From: Phycisphaerales bacterium
GTDB taxonomy: Bacteria; Planctomycetota; Phycisphaerae; UBA1845; UTPLA1
Assembly: GCA_020639075.1 (NCBI GenBank)
Contig: JACKHI010000001.1
Span: 1,488,001-1,552,000 of the forward strand
DNA: 64,000 nucleotides
Reading direction: 5' to 3'
Below are positions 41,409 through 50,402 of this stretch, one piece after another. The notes under the pieces were generated by a model, which saw nothing but the letters and a program-made list of their open reading frames with translations, did not search any database and was not told the DNA's origin. The translations under genes were made by a program, and so were the position numbers. Within the stretch, counting starts at the first letter, position 1. Every line of letters starts with the position of its first letter.

Positions 41409-41984
41409 CTACTCGTCCGACTGTTGTGAAGCAGAATTGCGAATGGCTTTTTGGACGCCGCGGATGATTCGCTCCAATGTGCTTCGGAGGTTCCCCGTCT
41501 TGGATTTCGGCAGCAGATGCTGAACAAGAGGATTGTTATTGATGAGCAGGTCGGCGAGGTCCTTGGGCGACAGCGCCATCACATCACTCAGTTCAATTAC
41601 ACCAACCTCGACCAACTCGCCAAGTGCCTTGTGGATGTTCTTCCAAGAGTCCTTGAGGTCATCCGGGACCAACGGAAGCGTCGCCTTTTTCCCAAACCGT
41701 GTGGGCTGGATATCGCTGAGGTCATTACGAATCCCAACGAAGAAGTCATGCCGATCCTCCGCCTTGAGCCCGCGTATCTGAATGTCGATCCGGCTCGCAC
41801 GCAGGTCGGCGAAAACCAATGCCTCGCATCCGCTGTTAGGGTCGCGCACAACAACCTCATTGCGCCAGCAATCGCTGGCGGAGACATTCAACCGTTCCTC
41901 AATTGCAAAGTCGGTGGCGGTTCGGAAGATGACGCCGAGATCAACGGCAACACAAACCTCGACGCCGTCACGTGGACGCGTCTG
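41409..41984 (-). pseudogene. ROCO-type COR-domain C-terminal fragment
   Basis: The frame is open from 41984 to 41409 with an in-frame TGA just upstream (41985-41987) and no good start. It reads VEVCVAVDLGVIFRTATDFA, then DCWRNEVVVRDPNSGCEALV, RIDIQIRGLKAEDRHDFFVG and IRNDLSDI. The pattern Trp-Arg-x-Gly/Glu-Val-Val, Ala-Leu-Val, Ile-x-Ile-x-Ile-x-Gly, Arg-x-x-x-Phe-x-x-Ile-Arg is that of the end of the COR domain in ROCO GTPases. The Roc GTPase and leucine-rich repeats are absent. A helical tail (residues about 75-160 of the TTG-started frame) follows. I read it as the 3' remnant of a ROCO-like gene. Confidence 0.45.
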
Positions 41985-42447
41985 TCAGCATACTACTCGC
42001 CGGAACAACCTGCCGATGACGCCTTGGAATGCTGCCGGCAAGGCATCGCACAGGCGCCACTGCTTGCAAGAAGCGCCTTGACGGGCTGTCGTCCGGCGCT
42101 CCGTGCGAAAGCGCGACAGCCGCACGGAGTGCCTCGAGGCGCGGTCATTGGCTCACCGGATCGTGGACAGCACCCATGCGCGTGAAACTCTCGCCGGTAG
42201 ATATCGTCCGACCTGAGTGCGAGCAGCCGACGTCGGCGTCGTCACTCGAATGGCCCCGCCGATCCTACCGTTTACTCGGCCGAGTGATTATGAGGAATCA
42301 CGAAGGCGCCGGCGCTACCCATGGCGCCGGCGCCCGGCCCTTCCGCATGGGTTACTCGCAACGAGCGGCAAGCCGCGAAGCGACGAACGACCCCGTTTCA
42401 TTCCGGTACTGCGACGCGTGTCGAACAGGCGACTGTGAAGGGAGCGC
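41985..42447. other. Intergenic, no gene recognised
   Basis: About 460 bp between the COR fragment and the BLUF-like gene. The plus-strand frames here are Arg/Pro-rich and lack ribosome sites. GGCGCCGGCGC-type inverted sequence around 42308-42334 is the only structure I noticed. Confidence 0.4.
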
Positions 42448-42909
42448 ATGGCAATGAGTTTCAGTCAGATCGCATATGTTGCATGGATCCCATTTACGAA
42501 GCGTGACTTCGAACTCGGGCACTTTTCGAGATTTGCCGAGCGACACCATCCCGCGCTCGATGTGACAGGCGCGCTGGCGGTCGGCCATGGGAGCCTGCTG
42601 CATTTTCTCGAAGGCCCGCCGAAATCCGTCCAATCGCTCTTTAATGTGATGACCCATTTCCCTCACCACCGCCACCCGATGGCCATCCATTGGAAAGATG
42701 GAGTGCCCGCACGCTTGTTTCCGAACCACGCGCTTGCCATCATCAGGATCGACCAGGATGCGAGCGCCGACATCGCGAGGCATTGGCATCGGATCGATGC
42801 GCCGTCCATACTCTGTGGGGGCGGAATGCCGTCGGGGATTCTTGAATTACTACCTGCTCTCTCCCGGCACTTTCAAATTCCGCTCAGACTGGCAAAAGAC
42901 GACGAGTAG
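42448..42909 (+). CDS. BLUF-domain-like protein without key photocycle residues
   Basis: A 153-residue protein; AAGGGAG lies just before the ATG at 42448. Residues 5-95 follow the BLUF flavin photoreceptor fold: QIAYVAWIPF (Tyr kept at the strand-1 position), LDVTGALAVGHGSLLHFLEG (the T-G-x-L and L-E-G motifs) and FNVMTHFPHHRHP. Two residues central to BLUF signalling are changed: the Gln of FFQWLEG is His (LLHFLEG), and the Asn before the TG motif is His (RHHPALDVTG). The 60-residue C-terminal extension is helical. It may bind flavin weakly or not at all, so light sensing is doubtful. No linked effector domain or partner is nearby. Confidence 0.7.
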   Translation: MAMSFSQIAYVAWIPFTKRDFELGHFSRFAERHHPALDVTGALAVGHGSLLHFLEGPPKSVQSLFNVMTHFPHHRHPMAIHWKDGVPARLFPNHALAIIRIDQDASADIARHWHRIDAPSILCGGGMPSGILELLPALSRHFQIPLRLAKDDE

Positions 42910-42968
42910 TCACCCCGTCCCGCGATTGCGGGTAACAGGCAAAGCACGGATTACGCAGGATTCCAACC

Positions 42969-43274
42969 TCACTCCAGCGTCCGCAACACCACCCGCACCG
43001 GGCTCGCATCAAACCCGATCAACTTCAGCGGCAGCGCGATCAGCTCGTACTTGCCCGGCTCGACATCCTTCAGCACCAACCCTTCGAGAATCGCCATGTC
43101 ACATTGCAGAAACATCTGGTGCACCGGCAGATCCTTCGACGAAAACAGATCCACACTGGGCGTATCCACGCCGATCGTTCGCACGCCGCGCTGATTCAGC
43201 CACGCAATCAGGTCCGGCTCCAGCGCCGCAAAGTCCTCGTTGAAATTCGTCGGATCGGGATAGGTCCCCGTCGC
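42969..43274 (-). pseudogene. 3' fragment of kynB (kynurenine formamidase)
   Basis: This repeats the last half of kynB. TGTYPDPTNFNEDFAALEPD, LIAWLNQRGVRTIGVDTPSV and KDVEPGKYELIALPLKLIGF match the intact gene at 51111-51731 with only a few substitutions. The DNA similarity covers 42964-43274 against 51106-51416, about 90 percent identical by eye, and stops sharply at GTCCCCGTCGC. The metal-binding N-terminal half is missing, so it cannot be an enzyme. Substitutions show the copy is not recent. Confidence 0.85.
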
Positions 43275-43520
43275 CGGAAAAAATCCGCTCGATGGATCGT
43301 ACATTGACCGCCCCGTCGCCGCCGGTAGGGCTTACCTGAACTGACCAAATGAGAACCCCCGGCAGGCCGCGATTTTTTTCTTGGATTTTCTGATCCGGCA
43401 TTACCGCCGTTGGCGCTAGAAACACCTACCTGGGCGAGCGCAGGATTGCCTGTGCCGCTCGGGCCCCGCCTCGCATGGATAGTCCAAGAACCACCAGTGC
43501 ATTTGGGAGGGAAAACGTAC

Positions 43521-45125
43521 ATGATGGCTCGACATCGCATTGTACTCGGCGGCCTGTTGGCCGGCATTGTTTTCTTCAACTCGACGCTGCCTGAAACGAA
43601 CGCAGCTACACGAGATTTTCTGACAGTCGCGCTCACGGGCTCGCCGGCAGCAGGATCCTCCCCCGGCGAGACTTTCAACACACTGAACGCCCCAACGATC
43701 AACAACGCGGGCCAAGTCGCCTTTAAGGGGACATTGGCCGGCGGAACCATCGACAGTACGAACGACGCGGGAATTTGGGCGGGCGGAACCAACGCGCTCA
43801 GCCTTGTCGCGCGCGAGGGCCAGCACGCGCCGGGAACAAGTCCGGGCATCGTATTCAACTTCTTCAACAATCCCGCGCTGAATGACGCCGGACACATTGC
43901 CGTCAAGGGCACATTCAGCGGCCCCGGCGTCAACGTGAACAACAATGATGCGATCTGGTCCGACCTTGGGTTCGGTCTCAACATGATCGTTCGGGAGCAA
44001 CAACAAGCGCCCGGCACTGAACCCGGGACGAATTTCATCACGATCGGCGGCCCGAATCTGACAACGACCGGCCGCACCACAATTTTTGGCCAACTCGTCG
44101 ATGGGACCGTCAACGCGATCGACAACGCCGGCATGTGGTCGACCCGCGACGGCGATCTATCCCTCATCATGCGGCAAGGCCAGCAGGCACCCGGACTCGC
44201 GCCGGGTGTCATCTTCAAGTCGCTTCAAAGCGCGACTGTGAATGACTTCGGATTCGTCGGAATCCGTCCGATCCTGGAAGGTCCCGGCATTGATTCCACG
44301 AATGACCAGGGAATCTGGGTGGAAAAAAACGGTGCGCTCGATCTCGTCGTTCGAAAGGGTGACAGTGTTCCGACACAGCCGGGCTCTGAATTCACGATCG
44401 TCTTTCCGCAGGCGATGAACAACAGCGGTCAAATCGCATTCCGTGCCCGGACCAACGGCGCTTCGTCGGACGGCATCTTCTCGAACAGCAATGGTTCGAT
44501 CGATCCGGTCGCAATGGCCGGTCAAACGGCGCCGGGCATCGGAGCCGATTTCACATTTTTCACGAACCCGGTTCTGAACGAAGACGGCGACAGCGCGTTC
44601 GCAGCGCAGGTCGTCGGGGGCTCCGGCCTGTTCTCTGGCAGCGGTGACGGCCTGCACCTCGTCGCCCAAACCGGCGCGCCGGCGCCCGGCGTTGATGACG
44701 GTGCGGTATTCGGCAACTTCACGCAGCCCACATTTCCCGCGAATTATGTCCTCAACGGCAATGGCGACGTTGCATTTCTGTCACCGCTCCTGAACACGGC
44801 CAACAGCCAGGGAATCTTCGCGGAAATCAGCGGCATACTGTCTCTCATAGTCCAGAAAGGCGACCAGATTGAAGTCGCGCCCGGCGATTTCCGCACGGTG
44901 TCGTTCCTCAGCTTTGACGGCGTTTCCGGAAACCAGGACGCGGCTTCGTCAGCATTCAACGACCTGGGACAGATTGCATTCAAGGCGGATTTCACCGACG
45001 GGACCGACGGCATCTTCATCGTTAACACGATTCCCGAACCTGCCACGTCGCTCATGGCGCTGAGCGGCGCACTCCCGCTTCTTCGGACACGTCGCCGAGT
45101 GCGCGCGGATTCCAATCTAGGCTAA
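43521..45125 (+). CDS. PEP-CTERM protein with tandem beta repeats (choice-of-anchor type)
   Basis: A 534-residue exported protein. GGAGGG lies nine bases before the ATG at 43521 (a second ATG follows at once). A signal peptide (RHRIVLGGLLAGIVFFNSTL) is followed by about seven repeats of roughly 65 residues. Each has a pattern like INNAGQVAFKGTLAGG, then GIW/GIF, then LVAREGQHAPGT. This is the repeat seen in planctomycete proteins with a predicted propeller-like fold. The end IPEPATSLMALSGALPLL then RTRRRVR is a PEP-CTERM signal. It opens a run of three exported proteins on the plus strand. Probably surface-attached; no enzymatic motif. Confidence 0.8.
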   Translation: MMARHRIVLGGLLAGIVFFNSTLPETNAATRDFLTVALTGSPAAGSSPGETFNTLNAPTINNAGQVAFKGTLAGGTIDSTNDAGIWAGGTNALSLVAREGQHAPGTSPGIVFNFFNNPALNDAGHIAVKGTFSGPGVNVNNNDAIWSDLGFGLNMIVREQQQAPGTEPGTNFITIGGPNLTTTGRTTIFGQLVDGTVNAIDNAGMWSTRDGDLSLIMRQGQQAPGLAPGVIFKSLQSATVNDFGFVGIRPILEGPGIDSTNDQGIWVEKNGALDLVVRKGDSVPTQPGSEFTIVFPQAMNNSGQIAFRARTNGASSDGIFSNSNGSIDPVAMAGQTAPGIGADFTFFTNPVLNEDGDSAFAAQVVGGSGLFSGSGDGLHLVAQTGAPAPGVDDGAVFGNFTQPTFPANYVLNGNGDVAFLSPLLNTANSQGIFAEISGILSLIVQKGDQIEVAPGDFRTVSFLSFDGVSGNQDAASSAFNDLGQIAFKADFTDGTDGIFIVNTIPEPATSLMALSGALPLLRTRRRVRADSNLG

Positions 45126-45173
45126 CCACGCAATTCGAGTACCTCGTCCATTCGCTTGAAAGGGAAACAAAAA

Positions 45174-45620
45174 ATGAAACGCCTGACCACCATCATAGGG
45201 ATTATTACATGCGGCCTGTCGTTGTCGGGATGCGACGTACTCTTCGGTAGCTTCGTCATTGGCGACTTCTTCGACATCGGTACTGCCCTGAGTCTCGCGA
45301 ACCACGCGAATCAGTCGCTGAACGTCGGACTTTATTTCACGAACGATGCCAATCTCAGTGAACAGCAACTCCGAGAACAAGGCGAGATCGTTGAAGTCAC
45401 GCTGCCGCCGGGATCTGAAATGAACGTCGAACGAGACTTCATCGGCCTCGAACAGTTTATGGTCGGCAGTGCTTTCTTCACGGGATCCACGGAGGACACG
45501 AGTTCAAGCGTCTTCCGCAGGGGATCGGACTTCGATGTAGAGAGCGATGGAAGTCTGGCAGACAGCTTCACATTGACTTTCACAGGTGACGAAAAGCCCG
45601 AGATCGCCGTTGGAAACTGA
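45174..45620 (+). CDS. Predicted lipoprotein
   Basis: A 148-residue lipoprotein. The ATG at 45174 follows AAGGGAA. The signal MKRLTTIIGIITCGLSLSGC has lipobox LSGC with Cys at residue 20. The rest is acidic with a FFDIGTALSLANHANQSLNV stretch and strands ending FTLTFTGDEKPEIAVGN. No family recognised. It is 48 bp after one PEP-CTERM gene and 59 bp before another, so the three are probably co-transcribed. Confidence 0.65.
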   Translation: MKRLTTIIGIITCGLSLSGCDVLFGSFVIGDFFDIGTALSLANHANQSLNVGLYFTNDANLSEQQLREQGEIVEVTLPPGSEMNVERDFIGLEQFMVGSAFFTGSTEDTSSSVFRRGSDFDVESDGSLADSFTLTFTGDEKPEIAVGN

Positions 45621-45679
45621 TAGTAGCCGGAACGGGAGTCTGTGAACACCAACGGAATCCTCGCAGGAAAGGAAAACGC

Positions 45680-46552
45680 ATGACACGAGCCACACGTATC
45701 GTACTTATTGCGGTAGCAACAATTCCGGCCAACCTGCCCGCCAGGGCCAGCCAGTTTGGATTCGTGGACGAATCCAATGTTGTTGTTGCAGGTGACTTGG
45801 ATGCCCCTGAAAACTCGCTGCTCACGACGACATACGACGGTCCGGCGACGATCATGACGCAGTTCAGCCTGAACGGGACATTGCGCTCCGTCATCCCGCA
45901 GACCTTTGCGTCGGAAGCGCATTTCTTCGTTGCCAACATCACGCGCGGTTACGGTTTCTTCTTCGAAACCAATACCTTCGACGATGTGTTCGACACACTC
46001 AACGTCAATACGCCCAACGGCGCCGCGTTCATGTTCGTCGAGCCGGGAGACCAGTTTGCATTTCTCGCCGCCGACGATTTCGACGACGGCCCAGGTGCCG
46101 ACGCAGTTTGGGACAACGTTTCTCTAACGTTCAACGACAATCGCCCGTTCACCGACATCGGCACCTTCGAACCAGGCATCGTCACTGTCGACGGATTCTC
46201 ATCCGCATCCGAGACCGGCCTCGGGATCTTTGACGCACGTGGTACACTTGTCGGCACCGGTATCATCGATGTCGACACTCCGTTCAACACAACACTCGAG
46301 CCCGGAAGCTACTACATGGTTGTCGGCGGCGAGGGAGCCACATTTGCCGATTTTGTCAGTACGACGTCCCTGTTCGACGAACATGTTGGAGCCGACCCGT
46401 TCGCAATCACGTTCAACGGCACCCAGGTCGCCTCAGGTGCGCTTGGCGGCAGTGGTCCCAATGTGCTTTTTTCGTTCACAGTCACGCCGGAGCCGGCGAC
46501 AGCAACCCTCGTGGCGTTGGCCCTTCTGATCCGACGGCGTCGCCGAAGCTGA
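45680..46552 (+). CDS. PEP-CTERM exported protein
   Basis: A 290-residue exported protein. AGGAAAGG precedes the ATG at 45680. It has a signal peptide (MTRATRIVLIAVATIPANLP, cleavage near ARA) and many beta strands with Asp/Asn/Phe-rich loops (NTFDDVFDTLNVNTPNGAAF). The C-terminal signal is VTPEPATATLVALALLI followed by RRRRRS. The repeated FGFVDE/FFETNTFDDV style suggests a jelly-roll surface domain. It is third in the exported run, and a very strong hairpin follows. Confidence 0.75.
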   Translation: MTRATRIVLIAVATIPANLPARASQFGFVDESNVVVAGDLDAPENSLLTTTYDGPATIMTQFSLNGTLRSVIPQTFASEAHFFVANITRGYGFFFETNTFDDVFDTLNVNTPNGAAFMFVEPGDQFAFLAADDFDDGPGADAVWDNVSLTFNDNRPFTDIGTFEPGIVTVDGFSSASETGLGIFDARGTLVGTGIIDVDTPFNTTLEPGSYYMVVGGEGATFADFVSTTSLFDEHVGADPFAITFNGTQVASGALGGSGPNVLFSFTVTPEPATATLVALALLIRRRRRS

Positions 46553-46580
46553 CCCAAGACGCAATCGTCAATGCATTACT

Positions 46581-46622
46581 CGACCGGTCAGCGCCGCATC
46601 GAAATGCGGCGCTGACCGGTCG
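46581..46622. terminator. 19-bp perfect hairpin with CGAA loop
   Basis: CGACCGGTCAGCGCCGCAT (46581-46599) pairs exactly with ATGCGGCGCTGACCGGTCG (46604-46622) around CGAA. It is 29 bp after the PEP-CTERM stop codon. The plus strand continues CATTGCGTTTCCC, so the T-tract is poor. It may act as a terminator, a transcript-end stabiliser or a barrier before the sigma factor gene. Confidence 0.6.
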
Positions 46623-46773
46623 CATTGCGTTTCCCGATCGAACTGGACGCCTCATTCACACGTCTGACCGATGGCAATGGCCCGTCAACTTTGGTAGACT
46701 GAGTTCTCATTCGATCGACCGTCGATCCGATCCCGATTCCCGAGAGCCGCTGTGCAGGGATTTCACCCAACGC

Positions 46774-47346
46774 ATGAGCGACACCCACGTGACTCAACTC
46801 ATTGAACGGGCCCGAATCGGTGATCGCACTGCCCTCCCAGAACTCGTTGACGCACTTCAATTCGAACTGCGACAGATGGCCAGCGCACACATGCGGCGCG
46901 AGCGTTCCGATCATACGCTTCAGACGACGGCCCTGATCAATGAGGCCTATCTGCGCCTGGTCCGGCAGGACCCGGCGGACTGGGAATGTCGACGTTACTT
47001 CCTAGCTGCCGCCGCACAGGCGATGCGTCGCGTATTACTTCATCATGCACGGGATCGAAGCCGACAGAAGCGCGGCGGCGATTGGGGTCGCGTGCCATGG
47101 GGTGATGGTTTTCTCGAGTTCGCTGAGCCGAGCGTCGACCTTTTGGCGCTAGAAGAGGCGTTGGAGAGGCTCGAACAGTTCGACCCCGATAAGGTTCGGC
47201 TCGTCGAGATGCGCTTCTTCGCGGGAATGACTGTTGAAGAAGTTGCAGCTGCGATGCACTCCTCGACCGCGACAGTCAAGCGTGAATGGGCCATCGCCCG
47301 TGCATGGCTGTATCGTGAGCTTCATGACGGCGAGGCCGCGGATTGA
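46774..47346 (+). CDS. ECF-type RNA polymerase sigma factor
   Basis: A 190-residue sigma factor of the planctomycete-rich ECF group (TIGR02999 type). Region 2 reads LVDALQFELRQMASAHMRRE, then TTALINEAYLRLVRQDPADW and RYFLAAAAQAMRRVLLHHAR. Region 4 is RLVEMRFFAGMTVEEVAAAM followed by STATVKREWAIARAWLYREL. Its stop codon overlaps the TTG start of a Ser/Thr kinase with TPRs (TTGA, 47343-47346). This overlap is a common planctomycete arrangement. The kinase is the likely signalling partner, in place of a classical anti-sigma factor. Confidence 0.9.
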   Translation: MSDTHVTQLIERARIGDRTALPELVDALQFELRQMASAHMRRERSDHTLQTTALINEAYLRLVRQDPADWECRRYFLAAAAQAMRRVLLHHARDRSRQKRGGDWGRVPWGDGFLEFAEPSVDLLALEEALERLEQFDPDKVRLVEMRFFAGMTVEEVAAAMHSSTATVKREWAIARAWLYRELHDGEAAD

Positions 47347-50300
47347 CGCCCAGACGATGGCGACAGATCGAAGAAGTTGTCCACGCGGCTTTGTCCTGCT
47401 CCCCCATCGCGCGCCTTGGCCTGCTTCAACGTGAGTGCGGCGATGACATCGCGCTCCGCGATGAAGTCGAGTCGCTCATCTCCGCGTCCTCGAGCGCTGG
47501 TGATTTCCTCGAGACGCCTGTCGTCATCCTTCGCGGCAATCCACAAAATTCTCCCGGAATCGAGGTTCCCGAGCCATCGGTTGATTCCATCCCATCGCGC
47601 CTGGGAGACTATCGGATCATTCGTCGACTCGGCGCCGGCGGCATGGGCATCGTATACCTTGCGGAACAAGCAATTCCGCGCCGCCACATCGCACTGAAAG
47701 TCATGCGCACTGTCATGGACCGGCCGGCCGACGCCGATCGATTCAGACGTGAGGCGGAGGCGCTGGGCCGGCTGAGACATCCGGGAATTGCCCAGGTGTA
47801 CGAAGCCGGTCAGTCGGATCACAATGCGGACCCTCGCGCCTATATCGCAATGGAATATGTCGAAGGCGACACGTTGTCTGACTTCGTGCAAAGGCGCGAT
47901 CCGTCGGTTCGCCAACGGCTTCAGATTCTGGCCCAGCTCTGCGACAGCGTGCAACACGCCCATCAGAAAGGCGTCATTCATCGCGATCTGAAACCCGCCA
48001 ATATCATTGTTGTCGACAACGGCGCAAAATCGCAAGAGAACATCCGAACCAAGATCCTCGACTTTGGCGTCGCGAGAATTGTCGATGCCGACGATCGTGC
48101 CGGCACGTTGTCTTCGTCGCAGCCACTTGTCGGCACACTTCCCTACATGAGCCCCGAGCTGGTTGGCGACATCCGTGCCGGCGCCGATACGCGAAGCGAT
48201 GTTTACGCCCTTGGCGTCATCGGATATCAAATGCTCTGCGGATCGTTGCCATACGACATCCGCGGCAAGGCGCCCGCCGAGATCATTCGAACCATCTCAA
48301 CCGACCCACCCCGGACGGTTGGCCGACAAATTCCGAGTGACATTCAGACGATTCTCTTCAAGGCGCTCGACAAAGACCCGAATCGGCGCTTTGCATCCGC
48401 CGCCGCTTTCGCGGACGATGTTCGTCGATTCCTGAATCACATGCCGATCGCCGCGCGACCACCGGGCGTTGTCCATCAGCTACGCCTTTTTTCGCGCCGA
48501 CATCGCGGCGCCGTGTTCGGTATCTCGGCAGCCATTTTCGGGCTGGTCGCCGGTACCGCTGTCGCAACATGGAAGGCTGTTCAGTTCCGTCAGGAACGAA
48601 ATCGTGCCGTCCGCGCCGAGCGCATGGCGGACGAACGCACACGCGCGGCCGAATCTGCAGAGGCCGCCGCTCGGGATGAGGCCGAAACAACCGCCGCAGT
48701 GACCGACTTTCTGAGGCAGACGCTTACCGGCGCGGATCCTCTGCGATCAAACGTCAGTCACGCGACGATCCGCGACGCGCTTGATCGCGCCGCGGCACGC
48801 GTCGACAGCGACCTGCGCGATCAACCGCGACCCGAAGCAAGAGTCCGCCTGACCATCGGCAATACCTATCGCTCCCTCGGTCTCCTCGAGGAGGCGCGTA
48901 ACCATGTCCAACGTGCGCTCCAACTGACGGAATCCGAATTCGGCCGTGAATCTCTCGATTTTGCCGATGTCCTGGAGTCTCTCGGCGCTATCGAGCGCGA
49001 TCTCGGACATCACGACGAATCTCTCAGCGCCCTCGATGCATGCTTCAGGATACGCGCGGCGCACCTTGCGCCACCGAATGCCTGCATTGCCTCCGCGCAA
49101 TCGGCGCTGGCCGCAACGCTGGTGCGAATGGGACGACACGAAGAGGCCGTCGAACTCCATGAACGGGCCATCGACCAGCGACGCGAATTGTTCGGCTATA
49201 ACGATCTCGATGTTGCCGAGAGCCTCTCGGGGCTCGCCATTGCACAACGATCTCTCGGCCGATATGCCGACGCGGAGGACAGCTATCGGGAATCGTTGCG
49301 GCTGCTCCGATCGTTGCAACGCCCCGATCACCCGCTCATCGCCGTGACGCTCCATAACCTGGGACGCGTCCTCAATGAAACCGCTCGATACGCGGAAGCC
49401 GAAGAAGCGACTTCCGAGGCCATCGAGATCCTCCGCCGGAACTATAAATCGCCGCATCCACACATTGCGAACTTCCTTGCCAGCCATGCTGACTCGCTCG
49501 CGAATCTCGGCCGAACCGTTGACGCAGAGGCCGCCTACCGGGAAGCGCTCGACATGCAGCGGGCCCTCTTTCCCGACGGTCACATCGACCTTGCCAAAAC
49601 GCTCATCGGTCTCGCCGGTCTGCCCGACTATCGACTGGATCCGCAAAAATCCGGTCCGCTTCTCGAGGAGGCGGAACAACTGGCTGAGGATTTCGGAGCG
49701 CCGGACGACCGCTTCGCACTGACGAGCCCGCTGGTCTCGTTGTACCTTCAGACCGACGCGCTCGATCGCGCCGAGGCGCTGGCATCCCAACGGCTCGACG
49801 ACATGCGCGAACATTACGGCAACTCGCATGCGACAGTCGCGAACGGTCACATGATCCTTGCCGAAGTCTGTATGCGCCGTGGCAATCTCGATGCTGCGCG
49901 AGCGAATGTCGAACGCAGCCTCGAGATTCGACGGGACATTTTCGGCTACCGGAATCCGCAGGTCGCCCTGTGCATTCACAACCTCGCGATCGTTCATCGA
50001 CAGCTTGGCGATGCAGCGACGGCGAAGCGCCACTTCGTCGACGCGCTAGAACGACGTCGAGCCCTGCTCGGCGAATCGCACCCGGACACCCGCGACACGG
50101 CCTTTCAATACGCGTGGCTCCTCTGCCAAACGAATGAAACGAAGACCGCGGAGCCGATCCTTCGCGAGTGCCTTCGCCAGGACATGATGCATACGGACAA
50201 AGTCACCGCCGTTCGCGTTGCCGAGACCGCGCTGCTTCTTCAGCTCGTCGCCGATGCGTCCGAAGCGCCCGGATTCGCCGCGGAGGCCATTGATGCGGCC

Positions 50301-50402
50301 CTGACTCACGCGACCCGCGTGCTCGGCGCCGATCACACATATCTCTCGCAAATCGTCGCCGAGATTGCATCGAGACGATCAGGCGGCGATTCGGCTGACT
50401 AG
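47343..50402 (+). CDS. Ser/Thr protein kinase with transmembrane helix and TPR sensor
   Basis: A 1019-residue PknB-type kinase. It begins with TTG at 47343, overlapping the sigma factor stop. The kinase domain (residues about 80-340) has RLGAGGMGIVYLAE (P-loop), IALKVM (Lys), VIHRDLKPANI (catalytic loop) and KILDFGVARI (DFG), so it should be active. A membrane helix (AVFGISAAIFGLVAGTAVAT) lies at about 391-412. A coiled coil (RTRAAESAEAAARDEAE) and about ten TPRs fill residues 460-1000, for example YADAEDSYRESLRLLRSLQR and DAAATAKR-type turns. The TPRs would lie outside the cytoplasm if the N-terminus is inside. Together with the ECF factor it forms a sensory module. Confidence 0.9.
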   Translation: MTPRRWRQIEEVVHAALSCSPIARLGLLQRECGDDIALRDEVESLISASSSAGDFLETPVVILRGNPQNSPGIEVPEPSVDSIPSRLGDYRIIRRLGAGGMGIVYLAEQAIPRRHIALKVMRTVMDRPADADRFRREAEALGRLRHPGIAQVYEAGQSDHNADPRAYIAMEYVEGDTLSDFVQRRDPSVRQRLQILAQLCDSVQHAHQKGVIHRDLKPANIIVVDNGAKSQENIRTKILDFGVARIVDADDRAGTLSSSQPLVGTLPYMSPELVGDIRAGADTRSDVYALGVIGYQMLCGSLPYDIRGKAPAEIIRTISTDPPRTVGRQIPSDIQTILFKALDKDPNRRFASAAAFADDVRRFLNHMPIAARPPGVVHQLRLFSRRHRGAVFGISAAIFGLVAGTAVATWKAVQFRQERNRAVRAERMADERTRAAESAEAAARDEAETTAAVTDFLRQTLTGADPLRSNVSHATIRDALDRAAARVDSDLRDQPRPEARVRLTIGNTYRSLGLLEEARNHVQRALQLTESEFGRESLDFADVLESLGAIERDLGHHDESLSALDACFRIRAAHLAPPNACIASAQSALAATLVRMGRHEEAVELHERAIDQRRELFGYNDLDVAESLSGLAIAQRSLGRYADAEDSYRESLRLLRSLQRPDHPLIAVTLHNLGRVLNETARYAEAEEATSEAIEILRRNYKSPHPHIANFLASHADSLANLGRTVDAEAAYREALDMQRALFPDGHIDLAKTLIGLAGLPDYRLDPQKSGPLLEEAEQLAEDFGAPDDRFALTSPLVSLYLQTDALDRAEALASQRLDDMREHYGNSHATVANGHMILAEVCMRRGNLDAARANVERSLEIRRDIFGYRNPQVALCIHNLAIVHRQLGDAATAKRHFVDALERRRALLGESHPDTRDTAFQYAWLLCQTNETKTAEPILRECLRQDMMHTDKVTAVRVAETALLLQLVADASEAPGFAAEAIDAALTHATRVLGADHTYLSQIVAEIASRRSGGDSAD

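Noticed and set aside
43521..46552. Exosortase locus around the PEP-CTERM genes
   Set aside because: No multi-helix exosortase or PEP-CTERM regulatory genes are in the window.
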